NCBI GenBank assembly: GCA_963749895.1
Contig: CAVVOG010000003.1
Span: 1,583,877 to 1,647,876, forward strand
Source of the DNA: AC-51 sp963749895
Lineage (GTDB): Bacteria > Actinomycetota > UBA4738 > HRBIN12
Direction of reading: 5' to 3'
DNA length: 64,000 nucleotides
Position 1 is the stretch's first letter. Every line of letters starts with the position of its first letter. The position numbers were made by a program, and so were the translations under genes. Below the pieces are notes generated by a model that was given only the letters and a program-made list of their open reading frames with translations, searched no databases and had not been told where the DNA came from. Below are positions 22,775-31,706 of the stretch, piece after piece.

Positions 22775-24433
22775 CTACTCGGCCTCGAACGACGGGCTGC
22801 GCAGGACGCGGCCGGCCACCGCGCCGATCGCGACGCCTTCGTCGACCACGACCTCGCCGTTCACGAGCACGACGTCGATGCCCTCGGGATCGGCGTGCGG
22901 GTAGTTCTCGGTGATCGGATCGTGCGGGTAGAGGTTCGTCGCGCGGTCCCGCACCCGCGGCAGGTCCACGACGACGAGGTCGGCGGCGGCACCCGGAGCG
23001 ATCACGCCGCGATCGGTCAGGCCGAGCCGACCCGCAGGCATCGAGGTCATCTTCCGGATCGCCTCCTCGAACGACAGGAGCCCTTCGTTCACGACGAACC
23101 GCTCGATGATCCCGGGGAACTCCGCGTACGAGCACGGCATGTACGGGGGCGTATCGGTGTCCTGGACGCCCTTGGGCAGCACGTGGCCGTCCGAGCAGAA
23201 CATCACGAGCGGGTGGACCGCGACGCGCCGGACCACGTCGAGATCGATGTAGTCGAAGTCCGCGAGACCGCCGCCACGGGTCTCGACGATCAGGTCGAGG
23301 TACGCGGTCCAGCCGTCGACGCCGCGCGAGGCGGCGACCTGGGCCACGGTCGCGCCGACGAGCGCGGGCTCGAGACCCCCGCCGGGGAGCAGCCAGATCC
23401 GCTCCCACACGCCGTGCTTCAGCAGCCCGACCGGGCCGTAGGCGGGGCGCCGGTCCTCGACCGTCTCGGCGATCAGCTCGGCGCGACGCTCGGGGACGGC
23501 CAGCATCGCCAGCAGCTCGTCGGGCGCCAGCTCGTGGGTCCACTGCGGCAGGCCGTAGCGCAGGTCCCACCCCAGGTCGCCGTGCGCGTCGTTGTCGACC
23601 GCGACGTCCATCCCGCGAGCGCGGGCGTCCTCCCACAGCGCGATCACGTCGGGCAGCAGGTGGGTGCCGCCCCACTTCGGCGCGTTGTGGCTGATCTGCA
23701 CCCGGCATCCCGCGCGCTCGCCGATCTCGAGGCACTCGCGGACCGCGTCGACCACGGTCTCGCGCTCGCCGCGGATGTGGCTCGCGTACAGCCCGTGGTG
23801 CTTCGCGACGACCTGCGCCAGGGCGACCACCTCGTCGGTGTCCCCGAAGCATCCCGGCGGGTAGACGAGCCCGGTCGACATCCCGAACGCGCCGGCGCGC
23901 ATCGCCTCGTCGACGTGGGCGCGCATCGCCTCGAGCTCCTCCGGCAGCGGAGGACGCTGCTCGTAGCCGAGCACGGCGAGCCGGACGCTCCCGTGTCCTA
24001 CCAGCGGCGCGACGTTCACGCCGACACCGGCGTGGTCGAGCGCCGAGAGGTAGTCGCCGAACGTCGACCACGGGTGCTCGACGGGGTGCCCGTAGTCGGG
24101 GAACTGGTGCTCCGCCAGATCGCGGGTCATGTCGCCGATCGGCGCGGGCGAGACGCCGCAGTTGCCGGTGACGTGGGTCGTCACGCCTTGACGGACCGCG
24201 TTCTCGGCGTGCGGGTCCTGGAACAGCCCGACGTCGCTGTGGGTGTGGATGTCGATGAAGCCTGGGGTGACGTACCGGTCGCCGACGTCGATCACCCGGT
24301 CGGCGTCGTCGGGGTCGAGGGTCCCGACCGCGGCGATCCGCCCGCGGGCCACGGCGACGTCGTCGCGGCGCCAGGGGTTGCCGGTGCCGTCGACGACGCG
24401 GCCGCCGCGCAGCAGGACCTCGTACCGGGTCAC
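22775..24433 (-). CDS. N-acyl-D-amino-acid deacylase family amidohydrolase
   Basis: A 552-residue metal-dependent hydrolase. The strand TPGFIDIHTHSDV has the HxH metal motif, and NCGVSPAPIGD, STGLVYPPGCFGDTDE and YASHIRGE follow as in D-aminoacylase/N-acyl-D-amino-acid deacylases and dihydropyrimidinase-like amidohydrolases. The beta-sandwich ends (GGRVVDGTGNPW at the start and LRSPSFEAE at the end) are typical. Start GTG 24433. It probably hydrolyses an amide or imide; the natural substrate is not indicated. It lies between a transporter and an MFS gene on the same strand. Confidence 0.88.
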   Translation of the reverse strand: MTRYEVLLRGGRVVDGTGNPWRRDDVAVARGRIAAVGTLDPDDADRVIDVGDRYVTPGFIDIHTHSDVGLFQDPHAENAVRQGVTTHVTGNCGVSPAPIGDMTRDLAEHQFPDYGHPVEHPWSTFGDYLSALDHAGVGVNVAPLVGHGSVRLAVLGYEQRPPLPEELEAMRAHVDEAMRAGAFGMSTGLVYPPGCFGDTDEVVALAQVVAKHHGLYASHIRGERETVVDAVRECLEIGERAGCRVQISHNAPKWGGTHLLPDVIALWEDARARGMDVAVDNDAHGDLGWDLRYGLPQWTHELAPDELLAMLAVPERRAELIAETVEDRRPAYGPVGLLKHGVWERIWLLPGGGLEPALVGATVAQVAASRGVDGWTAYLDLIVETRGGGLADFDYIDLDVVRRVAVHPLVMFCSDGHVLPKGVQDTDTPPYMPCSYAEFPGIIERFVVNEGLLSFEEAIRKMTSMPAGRLGLTDRGVIAPGAAADLVVVDLPRVRDRATNLYPHDPITENYPHADPEGIDVVLVNGEVVVDEGVAIGAVAGRVLRSPSFEAE

Positions 24434-24442
24434 GCCCCCAGG

Positions 24443-26134
24443 CTATCCGTCGTCGGGGTCGCCCGGCATCACGTAGCCGCTCTCGCGCAGGCGCTCGGCG
24501 GAGATCGTCTGGGCGGCCCGCTCGGCCTGCGGCAGCCCCGTGACGGACGCGAGGAACTCCTCCTGGTCGAGTGCCCAGACAGCGCCGTCGGTGCGCGCAC
24601 GGACGGTGGCGGTGCGCGGCACGTCGTGGAGGAGCGCGATCTCGCCGAAGTACTCCGCCCTCGCCGCGGTCAGCCACGTGCCGGCCGTCGACCAGGACCT
24701 CGAACGAGCCCGCGTCGACGACGTAGAACCGGTCCCCCACGTCGCCCTGACGGATCACCAGGTCGCCCGCCCCGATCTCGATCCGATCGAGCTGACGCGC
24801 GACGCGCTCCAGGTCGCTCGGCGGGACAGCGGCGCGAACATCGGGATCGGACTCAGCAGGGCCAGCTGGCGATCGGGGACGACGGCCGAGGCGTCGAGGC
24901 GCCGCAGGGACCGCAGGGACAGGAGCGTCAGCAGCGGCAAGGTGGCGCCCGTCATCAGGAACGCCGGCGTCAGTCCGACGACCGACTCCAGCACGGCCGC
25001 CAGCGCCGCACCCACCCCCATCCCGATCATCCACAGCGCCTCGATCGCGCCGAACACCCGCGTCAGGACGGCATCGTCGACGGTCCGCTGCAACAGGGTT
25101 CGTCCGGCGACGTCGAGCAAGGTCACCCCCGCCCCCGCCAGGCCGCACGAGATCACGGCGACCGTCACGATCTCGCTCAACCCGGTGACGCTCGCCGCCA
25201 GGCCCATCATCATCGCCGCGAACACGAGCGCCGGCACCAGCCGCGCCCGGCCGACCAGCAGCACCGACCCGGCGGCGCCGGCGAAGGCTCCGACCCCCAT
25301 CGCCGTATGCAGTGCGCCGACCCCCGCATCACCGATCTCCAGGGCCTCGAGCGCGAACGTCACGACCAGCACGTCGAAGACGCCCCACACGAGCGTGAGC
25401 CCGGCTGCCAATACCAGGAGCACCCGTGGTCCGGGGACCCTCGCGATGTCGACGATCGCACGGGCCGCGTCGGCCGCGAGGACCCAGGGCCGGAACGAGC
25501 CGCTCTCGGCGCTGGGCACGGGTCCCTCCCCCTCGACGCGGAGCGCGGCGAGCGCGGCGAGCGCCAGGACGACGGCCATCACCGCATAGACCGCTCCGGC
25601 GTCCGACACGGCGAGGACGACCGTCGTGACGATCGTGCCGGCTGTCCCGCCGACCCCCTCGGCGAGCGACGAGACGGCGTTGCCGGCCGTCAGCTCGTCG
25701 GGCGAGCGCGCGAGGCTCGGCAGCAACGAGTGGTGTCCGGGGCGCCCGGTCGTGAAGGTGCACATGCTGACCATCGCGACCCCGTACACGACGGCGTCCG
25801 GCGCGTCGGCGATCATCGCCGCCGCGGTGAGGCCGACGGTCAGCGCCTGCGCCGCGTACCCGAAGACCACCAACCGCTCACGCCGGACCCGATCGCCGAC
25901 GCTCGCCGCGATCGGTGCCACCAACCCCGCGGGGACCAGCAGCAGCAACCCCACGAACCCCGTCGCGGCCGTGCCGCCGCGCTCGTACGCGAACACGAGG
26001 ATCGCGATCCACGTGGCGGCCTCGGCCACGTTGAAGCCGACGAACCCCAGCTGCGCCCGGCGGAGGTCACGGTTCCCGGCCACGCCCCGGAGCGCCTGCA
26101 TGGGCGGGCCGAGCCGCAGGAGCAACCAGTTCAC
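24443..26134 (-). pseudogene. MFS transporter fused to cyclic-nucleotide-binding domain, two compensating frameshifts
   Basis: From about 26134 the frame encodes a 12-helix MFS protein (GNRDLRRAQLGFVGFNVAEA, later DRVRRERLVVFGYAAQ). Near 24825 the frame breaks; the cyclic-nucleotide-binding-like domain continues in another frame (SDLERVARQLDRIEIGAGDL, QGDVGDRFYVVDAGS). Near 24655-24685 it breaks again and returns to the first frame (EYFGEIALLHDVPRTATV), ending at stop 24443-24445. The two shifts cancel, which fits either two consensus errors or recent mutation. The fused arrangement (MFS plus CNMP domain) is a known actinobacterial type. Start GTG 26134 is chosen; ATG 26101 is possible. Confidence 0.75.
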
Positions 26135-26186
26135 CGGCGGAGCATGACATCTCGGCCGGCCGCGAGCGGCGAGGTAGGCTCGGCAC

Positions 26187-26852
26187 GTGGAGCCTCCGCA
26201 GAGCTTCCGCCGTCGCCGCCGAGGCAGGTTCGCGCCCGTGCTCTTCGCCACGCTCGGCACCGTCGCCCTCGCGGTCGCGCTCCCCGAGGAATGGTGGGCG
26301 AAGACCCTCCTCGCCGCGCTCCAGGGCGGGACCCTGTGGCTCGCCTTCGTCGCGTCGGGTGGGTCTCGCCGGCTGATCGAGGTCGGGATCGTGGTGTCGG
26401 TGGTGGCGACCGTCGTCGCCGCGATCGCCTCAGCCGGGTCGACCGACGTCGACTCGGCGTTCGCACCGATCGTCAGCCTCGTCCTGGTCGCCGCGGCGGC
26501 CGTCGCGATCCTCCGACACCTGTTGTCGATGGAACGGATCACCCGCTCGGCGGTCGGCGGCGTGCTGACCGTCTACCTGCTGATCGGGCTCTTCTTCGCG
26601 TACACGTACGAGGTGATCCGCACCGTGAGCGACACCGCGCCACTGCGGGGCCAGGACACGATCGACCTCAGCGCCGAGGTGTACTTCGCGTTCATCACGC
26701 TCGCCACGGTGGGCTACGGCGACCTCGTTCCTGCGAACGACCTCGTGCGCGGGCTCGCGATCACCCAGGCGCTGGTCGGACAGCTCTACCTGGTGTCGGT
26801 GGTCGCGCTCGTGATCGGGAACCTGGGGCGGGAGACGAACCGGGGTCAGTAG
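26187..26852 (+). CDS. Potassium channel family protein
   Basis: A 221-residue membrane protein: four N-terminal helices, then a 2-TM pore domain with the selectivity filter TLATVGYGDLVP. The pore helix is preceded by YFAFITLAT and followed by LAITQALVGQLYLVSVVALV. No cytoplasmic RCK or ligand domain is present. It should conduct K+ across the membrane. GTG 26187 is 6 nt after TAGGCT (26175-26180), indicating a leaderless transcript. It is divergent from the MFS/CNMP gene; its 3' end overlaps the YczE-like gene by 7 bases. Confidence 0.88.
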   Translation: MEPPQSFRRRRRGRFAPVLFATLGTVALAVALPEEWWAKTLLAALQGGTLWLAFVASGGSRRLIEVGIVVSVVATVVAAIASAGSTDVDSAFAPIVSLVLVAAAAVAILRHLLSMERITRSAVGGVLTVYLLIGLFFAYTYEVIRTVSDTAPLRGQDTIDLSAEVYFAFITLATVGYGDLVPANDLVRGLAITQALVGQLYLVSVVALVIGNLGRETNRGQ

Positions 26853-27505
26853 CGCCGAGGACGACTGACGGCCGGGGCCCGCTCGGTCCAGCCGAGCCGG
26901 GTGAGCGCCCAGAACGACGCTTCGACCGCGGGCCCCAGCAGCAGCGCCACGGCGACCGTCCCCACGCCCACGGTGCCACCCAGCAGGAACCCCACCGACA
27001 GCACCGCGACCTCCATCGACCCGCGGACGAGTCCGATCCGCCGCCCGGTCCGCGCCGAGAGCGCGAGCATGAGCGAGTCGCGCGGACCGGCTCCCAGTCC
27101 CGCCCCGATGTAGAACGCCGACCCGACGCCGAACAGCACGACCCCGGCGACGAGCAGCCCGCCTCGCAGAGGCAGTCCGGCCTCGGACAGTCCGGTCACC
27201 GCCTCGAACGTCAGGAGCACCTCGATCGTGATGCCGATCACGATCGCGTTCGCGACCGTCCCGAACCCGGGGCGTGCGCCCACGGCCCACGCCACGAACA
27301 GCACCACGAGCCCGACGACGACGCTGACCCACCCGATCGACAGGGGCGTGTGCGCGGCGACCCCCAGGTGGAAGACGTCCCACGGCGCCAGCCCGAGCTG
27401 GGACTCCAGCAGGATGACGATCGCCACCGCGATCGCGACGAGCCCCGCGAACAGGGCGACCGTCCGGGTGACGAGCCCACCGCGCAGGCGCGGCGCCTCC
27501 TTCAC
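26846..27505 (-). CDS. YczE/YitT-like membrane protein
   Basis: A 219-residue protein with five to six helices and an internal repeat: ESQLGLAPWDVFHLGVA in the first half and GAGLGAGPRDSLMLALS in the second, the duplicated G-x-(A/G)-P-(W/R)-D motif of the YczE family. Proteins of this family are often annotated as BCR/YitT membrane proteins; function is unknown, some are near drug-synthesis regulators. GTG 27505 is the first start in frame. Confidence 0.8.
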   Translation of the reverse strand: MKEAPRLRGGLVTRTVALFAGLVAIAVAIVILLESQLGLAPWDVFHLGVAAHTPLSIGWVSVVVGLVVLFVAWAVGARPGFGTVANAIVIGITIEVLLTFEAVTGLSEAGLPLRGGLLVAGVVLFGVGSAFYIGAGLGAGPRDSLMLALSARTGRRIGLVRGSMEVAVLSVGFLLGGTVGVGTVAVALLLGPAVEASFWALTRLGWTERAPAVSRPRRY

Positions 27506-27527
27506 GCGTGCCGTCCGTCCGGTGCCC

Positions 27528-29543
27528 TCACCGGGACATGTTCCCGCACCGCGACGGTGCTCGACCCGGGCTCAGCCCATCGAGAGCAGTGCGACGCGGG
27601 CGCGCGACCGCGCCCGCCGCCACGCGAGCACGGGAACGAACTCGCGGACACGAGCGTCGGCGAGCTCGGAGACGGCGTCCTCGGCGATCGCGTGGAGCGC
27701 ATCGCTCGGCAACCGATCGCCGAACTCCACGCTCAGATCGTGCTCCACGCTCGCCACCGGATCGCGCTCCCCGATCCCTGCGGTGCCCACGGACCTGCCT
27801 CCCTCCCGACCGCGGACCGCGCGGTCGATCGGCCACCCCGCCCGAACGATGTCCGACCGCGGGAACTCCCACGGAGGCCGAAGGGCCTTCACATCGCCGG
27901 GACCCGGCCTTAGGGCGAGCGTTGGCGCGTTCGCGCAGTTCGACCCGGCGGATCTTGCCCGAGACCGTCTTCGGGAGGTCGTCGACGAACTCGACCTCGC
28001 GCGGGTACTTGTAGGGGGCGGTCACGCGCTTCACGTGGTCCTGGATCTCGGCGGCGAGCTCCGGGGACCCCTCGTAGCCCTGCTTCAGCACGACGAACGC
28101 CTTCACGATCTCGCCGCGGACGGGGTCTGGAGCGCCCACCACCGCGGCCTCCGCGACGGCCCGGTGCTCCACCAGCGCCGACTCGACCTCGAACGGACCG
28201 ATCCGGTACGCGCTCGAGGTGATCACGTCGTCGGCCCGCCCGACGAACCAGAGGTACCCGTCCTCGTCGGCCACCCCACGATCCCCGGTGAGGTAGAAGT
28301 CGCCGACGTGCGCGGCGGCCGTGGCCTCCGGGGCCCGCCAGTACTCCTTGAACAGCCCGACCGGACGCGTGGGCGCGACGCGCACGCCGAGGTGCCCCTC
28401 CTCGCCCGTGTCGACCGGCTCGCCCTCGTCGCCGACGACGCGGACGTCGAAGCCCGGGGTCGGCTTGCCCATCGACCCCTGGCGCACCGGCAGACACGGG
28501 TAGTTCGCGACGAGGTTGACCGTCTCGGTCTGCCCGTAGCCGTCGTAGATCGTGAGCCCGGTGCCCTCGCGGAACCGCTCGATCGTGTCGGGGTTCAAGG
28601 GCTCGCCGGCCGAGACCGCGTGCCGGAGACGTCCCAGGTCGAACGCCCGCAGGTCCTGCTGGACGAGCACCCGGTACACGGTCGGCGGCGCACAGAACGT
28701 CGAGACGCCGTGCTCGCCGATCAGCCGGAGCATCAGCTCGAAGTCGGGCTTGCCGCGCAGATCCCACAGGAACACCGAGGCGCCCAGCCGCCACTGACCG
28801 AAGAGCTTGCCCCAGGCGGCCTTCGCCCAGCCGGTGTCCGACACGGTCCAGTGGAGGTCGTCCGGGCCGAGGTCCTGCCAGAACCGCGCGGTGATCTCGT
28901 GCCCGATCCCGTACGACGCGTGGGTGTGCAGGACCATCTTCGGGTGTCCGGTGGTCCCCGACGTGAAGTAGAGCAGCAGCGGATCGTCGGCCGCGGTGGG
29001 CGATCCGTCGGGTGGGCGATCGGCGGCCGCCGCCAGGCCCTCGTCCCAGCGCAGCCACCCGTTCGACGGCGCGTCGTCGATCGAGATCCGCGTGCGCAGC
29101 GACGGGCACGACGGCGCCGCCAGGTCGACCCGCGCCGACCCGTCGCCGTCGGTCACCGCCACGGACGCCTCCGCCGCCTCGATCCGGTAGGCGATGTCCC
29201 GATCGGTGAGGAGGGTCGTGCCGGGCATCGGCACGGCGCCGAGCTTGAAGCACCCGAGCAGCACCTCGTACCAGGCCGGCACCCGAGGGAGCATCACGAA
29301 CACCCGGTCACCGGAGCGCACGCCGCAGGCGGCCAGGAAGTTCGCCGCGCGGTTCGAGGCGCGTGACACATCGGCGAAGGTGAACCGCCGCACGTCGCCG
29401 CCACCCGGGTCGACGGCCACGAGCGCCTCGCGGCCGGGCTCGCGCGCCGCCCAGGCGTCCACGACGTCGCGCGCGTAGTTGAAGCGAGCGGGCACCTCCA
29501 GGCGGAACGAGGCCCGCGCCTCCTCGTAGGAGGTCATGTTCAT
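27528..29543 (-). CDS. Acyl-CoA synthetase (AMP-forming), with abnormal C-terminal run-on
   Basis: The first ~545 residues form a complete ANL-family ligase: YFTSGTTGHPKMVLHTHAS (P-loop), then DGYGQTETVNLVANYP, DFYLTGDRGVADEDGYLWFV, and the C-terminal SGKIRRVELRER with the catalytic Lys. It is closest in pattern to medium-chain acyl-CoA synthetases. After about residue 545 the frame runs on for ~125 Arg/Gly-rich residues that look like a shadow frame and overlap the small gene at 27572-27790. A TAA at 27910-27912 in another frame is where a normal end would fall, so a one-base indel near 27920 is likely. Acts on fatty or aryl acids; it is next to a Rieske oxygenase on the same strand. Confidence 0.8.
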   Translation of the reverse strand: MNMTSYEEARASFRLEVPARFNYARDVVDAWAAREPGREALVAVDPGGGDVRRFTFADVSRASNRAANFLAACGVRSGDRVFVMLPRVPAWYEVLLGCFKLGAVPMPGTTLLTDRDIAYRIEAAEASVAVTDGDGSARVDLAAPSCPSLRTRISIDDAPSNGWLRWDEGLAAAADRPPDGSPTAADDPLLLYFTSGTTGHPKMVLHTHASYGIGHEITARFWQDLGPDDLHWTVSDTGWAKAAWGKLFGQWRLGASVFLWDLRGKPDFELMLRLIGEHGVSTFCAPPTVYRVLVQQDLRAFDLGRLRHAVSAGEPLNPDTIERFREGTGLTIYDGYGQTETVNLVANYPCLPVRQGSMGKPTPGFDVRVVGDEGEPVDTGEEGHLGVRVAPTRPVGLFKEYWRAPEATAAAHVGDFYLTGDRGVADEDGYLWFVGRADDVITSSAYRIGPFEVESALVEHRAVAEAAVVGAPDPVRGEIVKAFVVLKQGYEGSPELAAEIQDHVKRVTAPYKYPREVEFVDDLPKTVSGKIRRVELRERANARPKAGSRRCEGPSASVGVPAVGHRSGGVADRPRGPRSGGRQVRGHRRDRGARSGGERGARSERGVRRSVAERCAPRDRRGRRLRARRRSCPRVRSRARVAAGAVARPRRTALDGLSPGRAPSRCGNMSR
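27572..27790 (-). CDS. 72-residue three-helix-bundle (DUF3562-like) protein
   Basis: From GTG 27790, preceded by GGGAGGGAGGCAGG, the product is 72 residues: a short start, then VEHDLSVEFGDRLPSDALHA, a second helix AIAEDAVSELADARVREF and a third VPVLAWRRARSRARVALL. The pattern (ARVREFVPVL then an Arg-rich helix) is that of the three-helix-bundle dimerisation domain proteins common in actinobacteria. The upstream in-frame ATG at 27892 gives a longer protein, but the extra part is not family-like. Function unknown. It overlaps the run-on of the acyl-CoA synthetase frame, which supports this gene rather than the run-on being real. Confidence 0.7.
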   Translation of the reverse strand: MGTAGIGERDPVASVEHDLSVEFGDRLPSDALHAIAEDAVSELADARVREFVPVLAWRRARSRARVALLSMG

Positions 29544-29555
29544 CGCCGGCTCCCC

Positions 29556-30677
29556 TCAGTCGAGCGGGCCGCGCATCGCCAGGTACCGCTCGGCGAACGC
29601 GTGGAGCAGCCCGTCCTGCGGCGGGTACACGCCGCGACCGAAGCCACGCGAACGCACACCGCGCTGCGCCAGTTCGCAGACCTCCCAGTCCTGGCGCGAG
29701 ACGAGGTCCAGGAACTCGACCATGTCCGAGCAGTCGAACCCCTCGGCCTCGATCGTCTCGGGCCGGTACAGGTACTCCGACACGATCGTCGTGTGCGCGG
29801 CCGATCGCGGGACCAACGTGTAGACGAAGACCCCGGTCGACAGCAGGTTGACCATCAGGCTGGGCATCACCGAGTAGCCCCAGTACGTCCGGCGGTCGAC
29901 GTCGTCGAGCCCGGGGAGCGTCGGCAGGTCCGTCGTCCCCGACATCGTGAACGTGCACATCCCTTCGTCCAGGGTGGCGCCGAGGTCGGGCCGTTCGGGG
30001 TCGACCACGATCCCTGTGCGGTACATCGGCACGAGGTTCACCAGCTCGGGATGGACGCCCGGGCAGTGGAGGCACTCGTTGAAGTTGTCGAGCACGATCT
30101 TCCAGTTCGCCTCCACCTCGTAGGTGATCCGGCGGGCGGTCCTGAGCTCCGCGAGCCCGTAGCGTCCGTACGACAGGGGTTCGTCGGGCTCGCCGGCCAG
30201 CTGCTCGGCGAGCGGCCGTGGTTCGTCAGCCAGATTGACGAATACGAACCCCTCCCAGACCTCGCACCCGACCGCGCGCAGACCGTAGGCATCGCGGTCG
30301 AGTCCGTCCTCGGCACGGACGTTCGGCGTCCCCACGAGCCGGCCCTCGAGGTCGTACGCCCAGTTGTGGTACGGGCACACGAACGCCCCCTTCGCCGTCC
30401 CCTGCGGCTCCGTGCACAGCACCGAGCCCCGGTGACGGCACACGTCGTAGAAGGCCCGGACCACGCCGTCCTTGCCTCGCACGACGAGGATCTGCTCGTC
30501 GGCCACGTCGCGCACGACGAAGTCCCCCGTGCCGGGCAGCTCCTCGGCGCGAGCCACGGCGATCCACGACCGGAAGAAGATCCGCTCCTTCTCGAGCTCC
30601 CACACCTCGTCGGCGTGGTAGTCGCGTCCCGGGAGCCCCGGGTGCACCCGGCTGAGCGCCTCGGCGATGTCGACCAT
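29556..30677 (-). CDS. Rieske oxygenase alpha subunit, GbcA/choline-monooxygenase-like (second copy)
   Basis: A 373-residue protein, similar in plan to the one at 19642. The Rieske motif is CRHRGSVLC...CPYHNWAYDLEG. The active-site iron segment is DNFNECLHCPGVHPEL, and the C-terminal DWEVCELAQRGVRSRGFG matches. ATG 30677 follows GGAGG. It is 12 bases upstream of... its stop lies 12 bases after the acyl-CoA synthetase start (29543), so the order of transcription is Rieske first, ligase second. No reductase is present. Substrate likely a quaternary amine or small hydrophobic amine, inferred from family form. Confidence 0.85.
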   Translation of the reverse strand: MVDIAEALSRVHPGLPGRDYHADEVWELEKERIFFRSWIAVARAEELPGTGDFVVRDVADEQILVVRGKDGVVRAFYDVCRHRGSVLCTEPQGTAKGAFVCPYHNWAYDLEGRLVGTPNVRAEDGLDRDAYGLRAVGCEVWEGFVFVNLADEPRPLAEQLAGEPDEPLSYGRYGLAELRTARRITYEVEANWKIVLDNFNECLHCPGVHPELVNLVPMYRTGIVVDPERPDLGATLDEGMCTFTMSGTTDLPTLPGLDDVDRRTYWGYSVMPSLMVNLLSTGVFVYTLVPRSAAHTTIVSEYLYRPETIEAEGFDCSDMVEFLDLVSRQDWEVCELAQRGVRSRGFGRGVYPPQDGLLHAFAERYLAMRGPLD

Positions 30678-30698
30678 GCGGGCCGCCTCCTTCGCGGG

Positions 30699-31640
30699 TC
30701 AGTACTGCGGACGGTTCGCGAGCAACACGAACACCGCGGCGGCGGCGGCGAACACCGCGGCGAGCACGTAGAAGAGGGTTCCCGACCCTTCGATCGCGAG
30801 GTCGGTGGACAGCTGTTGGCCGAGCGTCTCGTAGATCTGGTCGAGCTCGCTCGCGGTCTCGGCGGAGAACGTGTCGCCACCGGTCGTGGTGGCGATGCCC
30901 TGCAACAGCTCGACGTTCGCACCGCCGCCTTGGCCCGTGGACGCTTGGCCCAGGACGACGGTGTGGACCGGCACCTCGATCGCGGCGGCGCGGTCGGCGG
31001 CGGCCTCGGGCGTGGTGGCGCTCCCGGTGTCGCGCCCGTCGGACAGCAGGACGACCGCCGCGGCGTCGGTGCCCTCGTCGGCGCGGTCTCGCTCGACCTC
31101 GTCGAGCGCCGTGGCCAGGCCGTCGCCGATCACGGTCCCCCTCCCCCGCGCGAGCTCGTCGAGCGCCGCCGACACCTGGGTGCGGTCCTCCACGGGCGGG
31201 ACGACGACCACCGCCTGATCGGCGAACGTGACGAGCCCGACGCGGAGCCCCTCCGGCAGCTGCTCCAAGAAGGTGCGCGCTGCCACCACCGCGGCGTCGA
31301 TCCGGCTGGGCGACACGTCGGTCTGGTTCATCGACTGCGAGACGTCCATCGTCAGGACCGCGGCCCCCCCGGAGGCGGTCTGGATGAACGTGAACCCCGT
31401 GAGCGCCATCACGAGGCAGACGACCGCGAGCCCGAGCATCACGAACGGCGCCACCTTGACCCAACGCGGGGTCTTCTTCCGGAACGACGAGCCGGTCTTC
31501 ACGGAGCGGGCAGAGCGCGCGGGGCCCTGCTTCGGTCGCTGTCCCGGCTTCGGCTTCTCGGGCTGCCTGCGGCCGAGCAGGAACATCGCCCCGATCCCGA
31601 CGGCGGCGATCAGGATCACGAGGGCGAGGGCCTCTAGCAT
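30699..31640 (-). CDS. VWA-domain membrane protein
   Basis: A 313-residue protein: an N-terminal helix (residues ~5-25), a basic linker, a second helix (~65-85), a von Willebrand A domain with the MIDAS motif TMDVSQSMNQTDV (D-x-S-x-S), a later LLSDGRDTGSATTPEAA, and a C-terminal helix (FYVLAAVFAAAAAVFVLLA). It resembles BatA/YfbK-type proteins that work with MoxR ATPases; no MoxR gene is next to it. ATG 31640 was chosen over GTG 31649, because TACCGT (complement of 31648-31653) is a -10 box 7 nt before it and overlaps the GTG. Confidence 0.82.
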   Translation of the reverse strand: MLEALALVILIAAVGIGAMFLLGRRQPEKPKPGQRPKQGPARSARSVKTGSSFRKKTPRWVKVAPFVMLGLAVVCLVMALTGFTFIQTASGGAAVLTMDVSQSMNQTDVSPSRIDAAVVAARTFLEQLPEGLRVGLVTFADQAVVVVPPVEDRTQVSAALDELARGRGTVIGDGLATALDEVERDRADEGTDAAAVVLLSDGRDTGSATTPEAAADRAAAIEVPVHTVVLGQASTGQGGGANVELLQGIATTTGGDTFSAETASELDQIYETLGQQLSTDLAIEGSGTLFYVLAAVFAAAAAVFVLLANRPQY

Positions 31641-31660
31641 GGGCGTCACGGTACCGCAGG

Positions 31661-31695
31661 CGCAGGGAACCCGGGCGAAGCCCGGGTTCCCTGCG
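31661..31695 (-). terminator. Strong hairpin terminator of the coiled-coil gene
   Basis: CGCAGGGAACCCGGGC (31661-31676) and GCCCGGGTTCCCTGCG (31680-31695) are perfect 16-bp arms with a GAA loop. It lies directly after the stop of the minus-strand gene ending at 31707. There is no long T-tract on either strand, as is usual in high-GC actinobacteria. It also separates that gene from the promoter of the VWA gene. Confidence 0.75.
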
Positions 31696-31706
31696 TGCGA
31701 GGCCGT

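Noticed and set aside
22895..27913. A 1672-codon open frame on the plus strand
   Set aside because: It runs opposite to five well-supported minus-strand genes and has the Arg/Pro/Asp/Gln-rich composition of a shadow frame in high-GC DNA.
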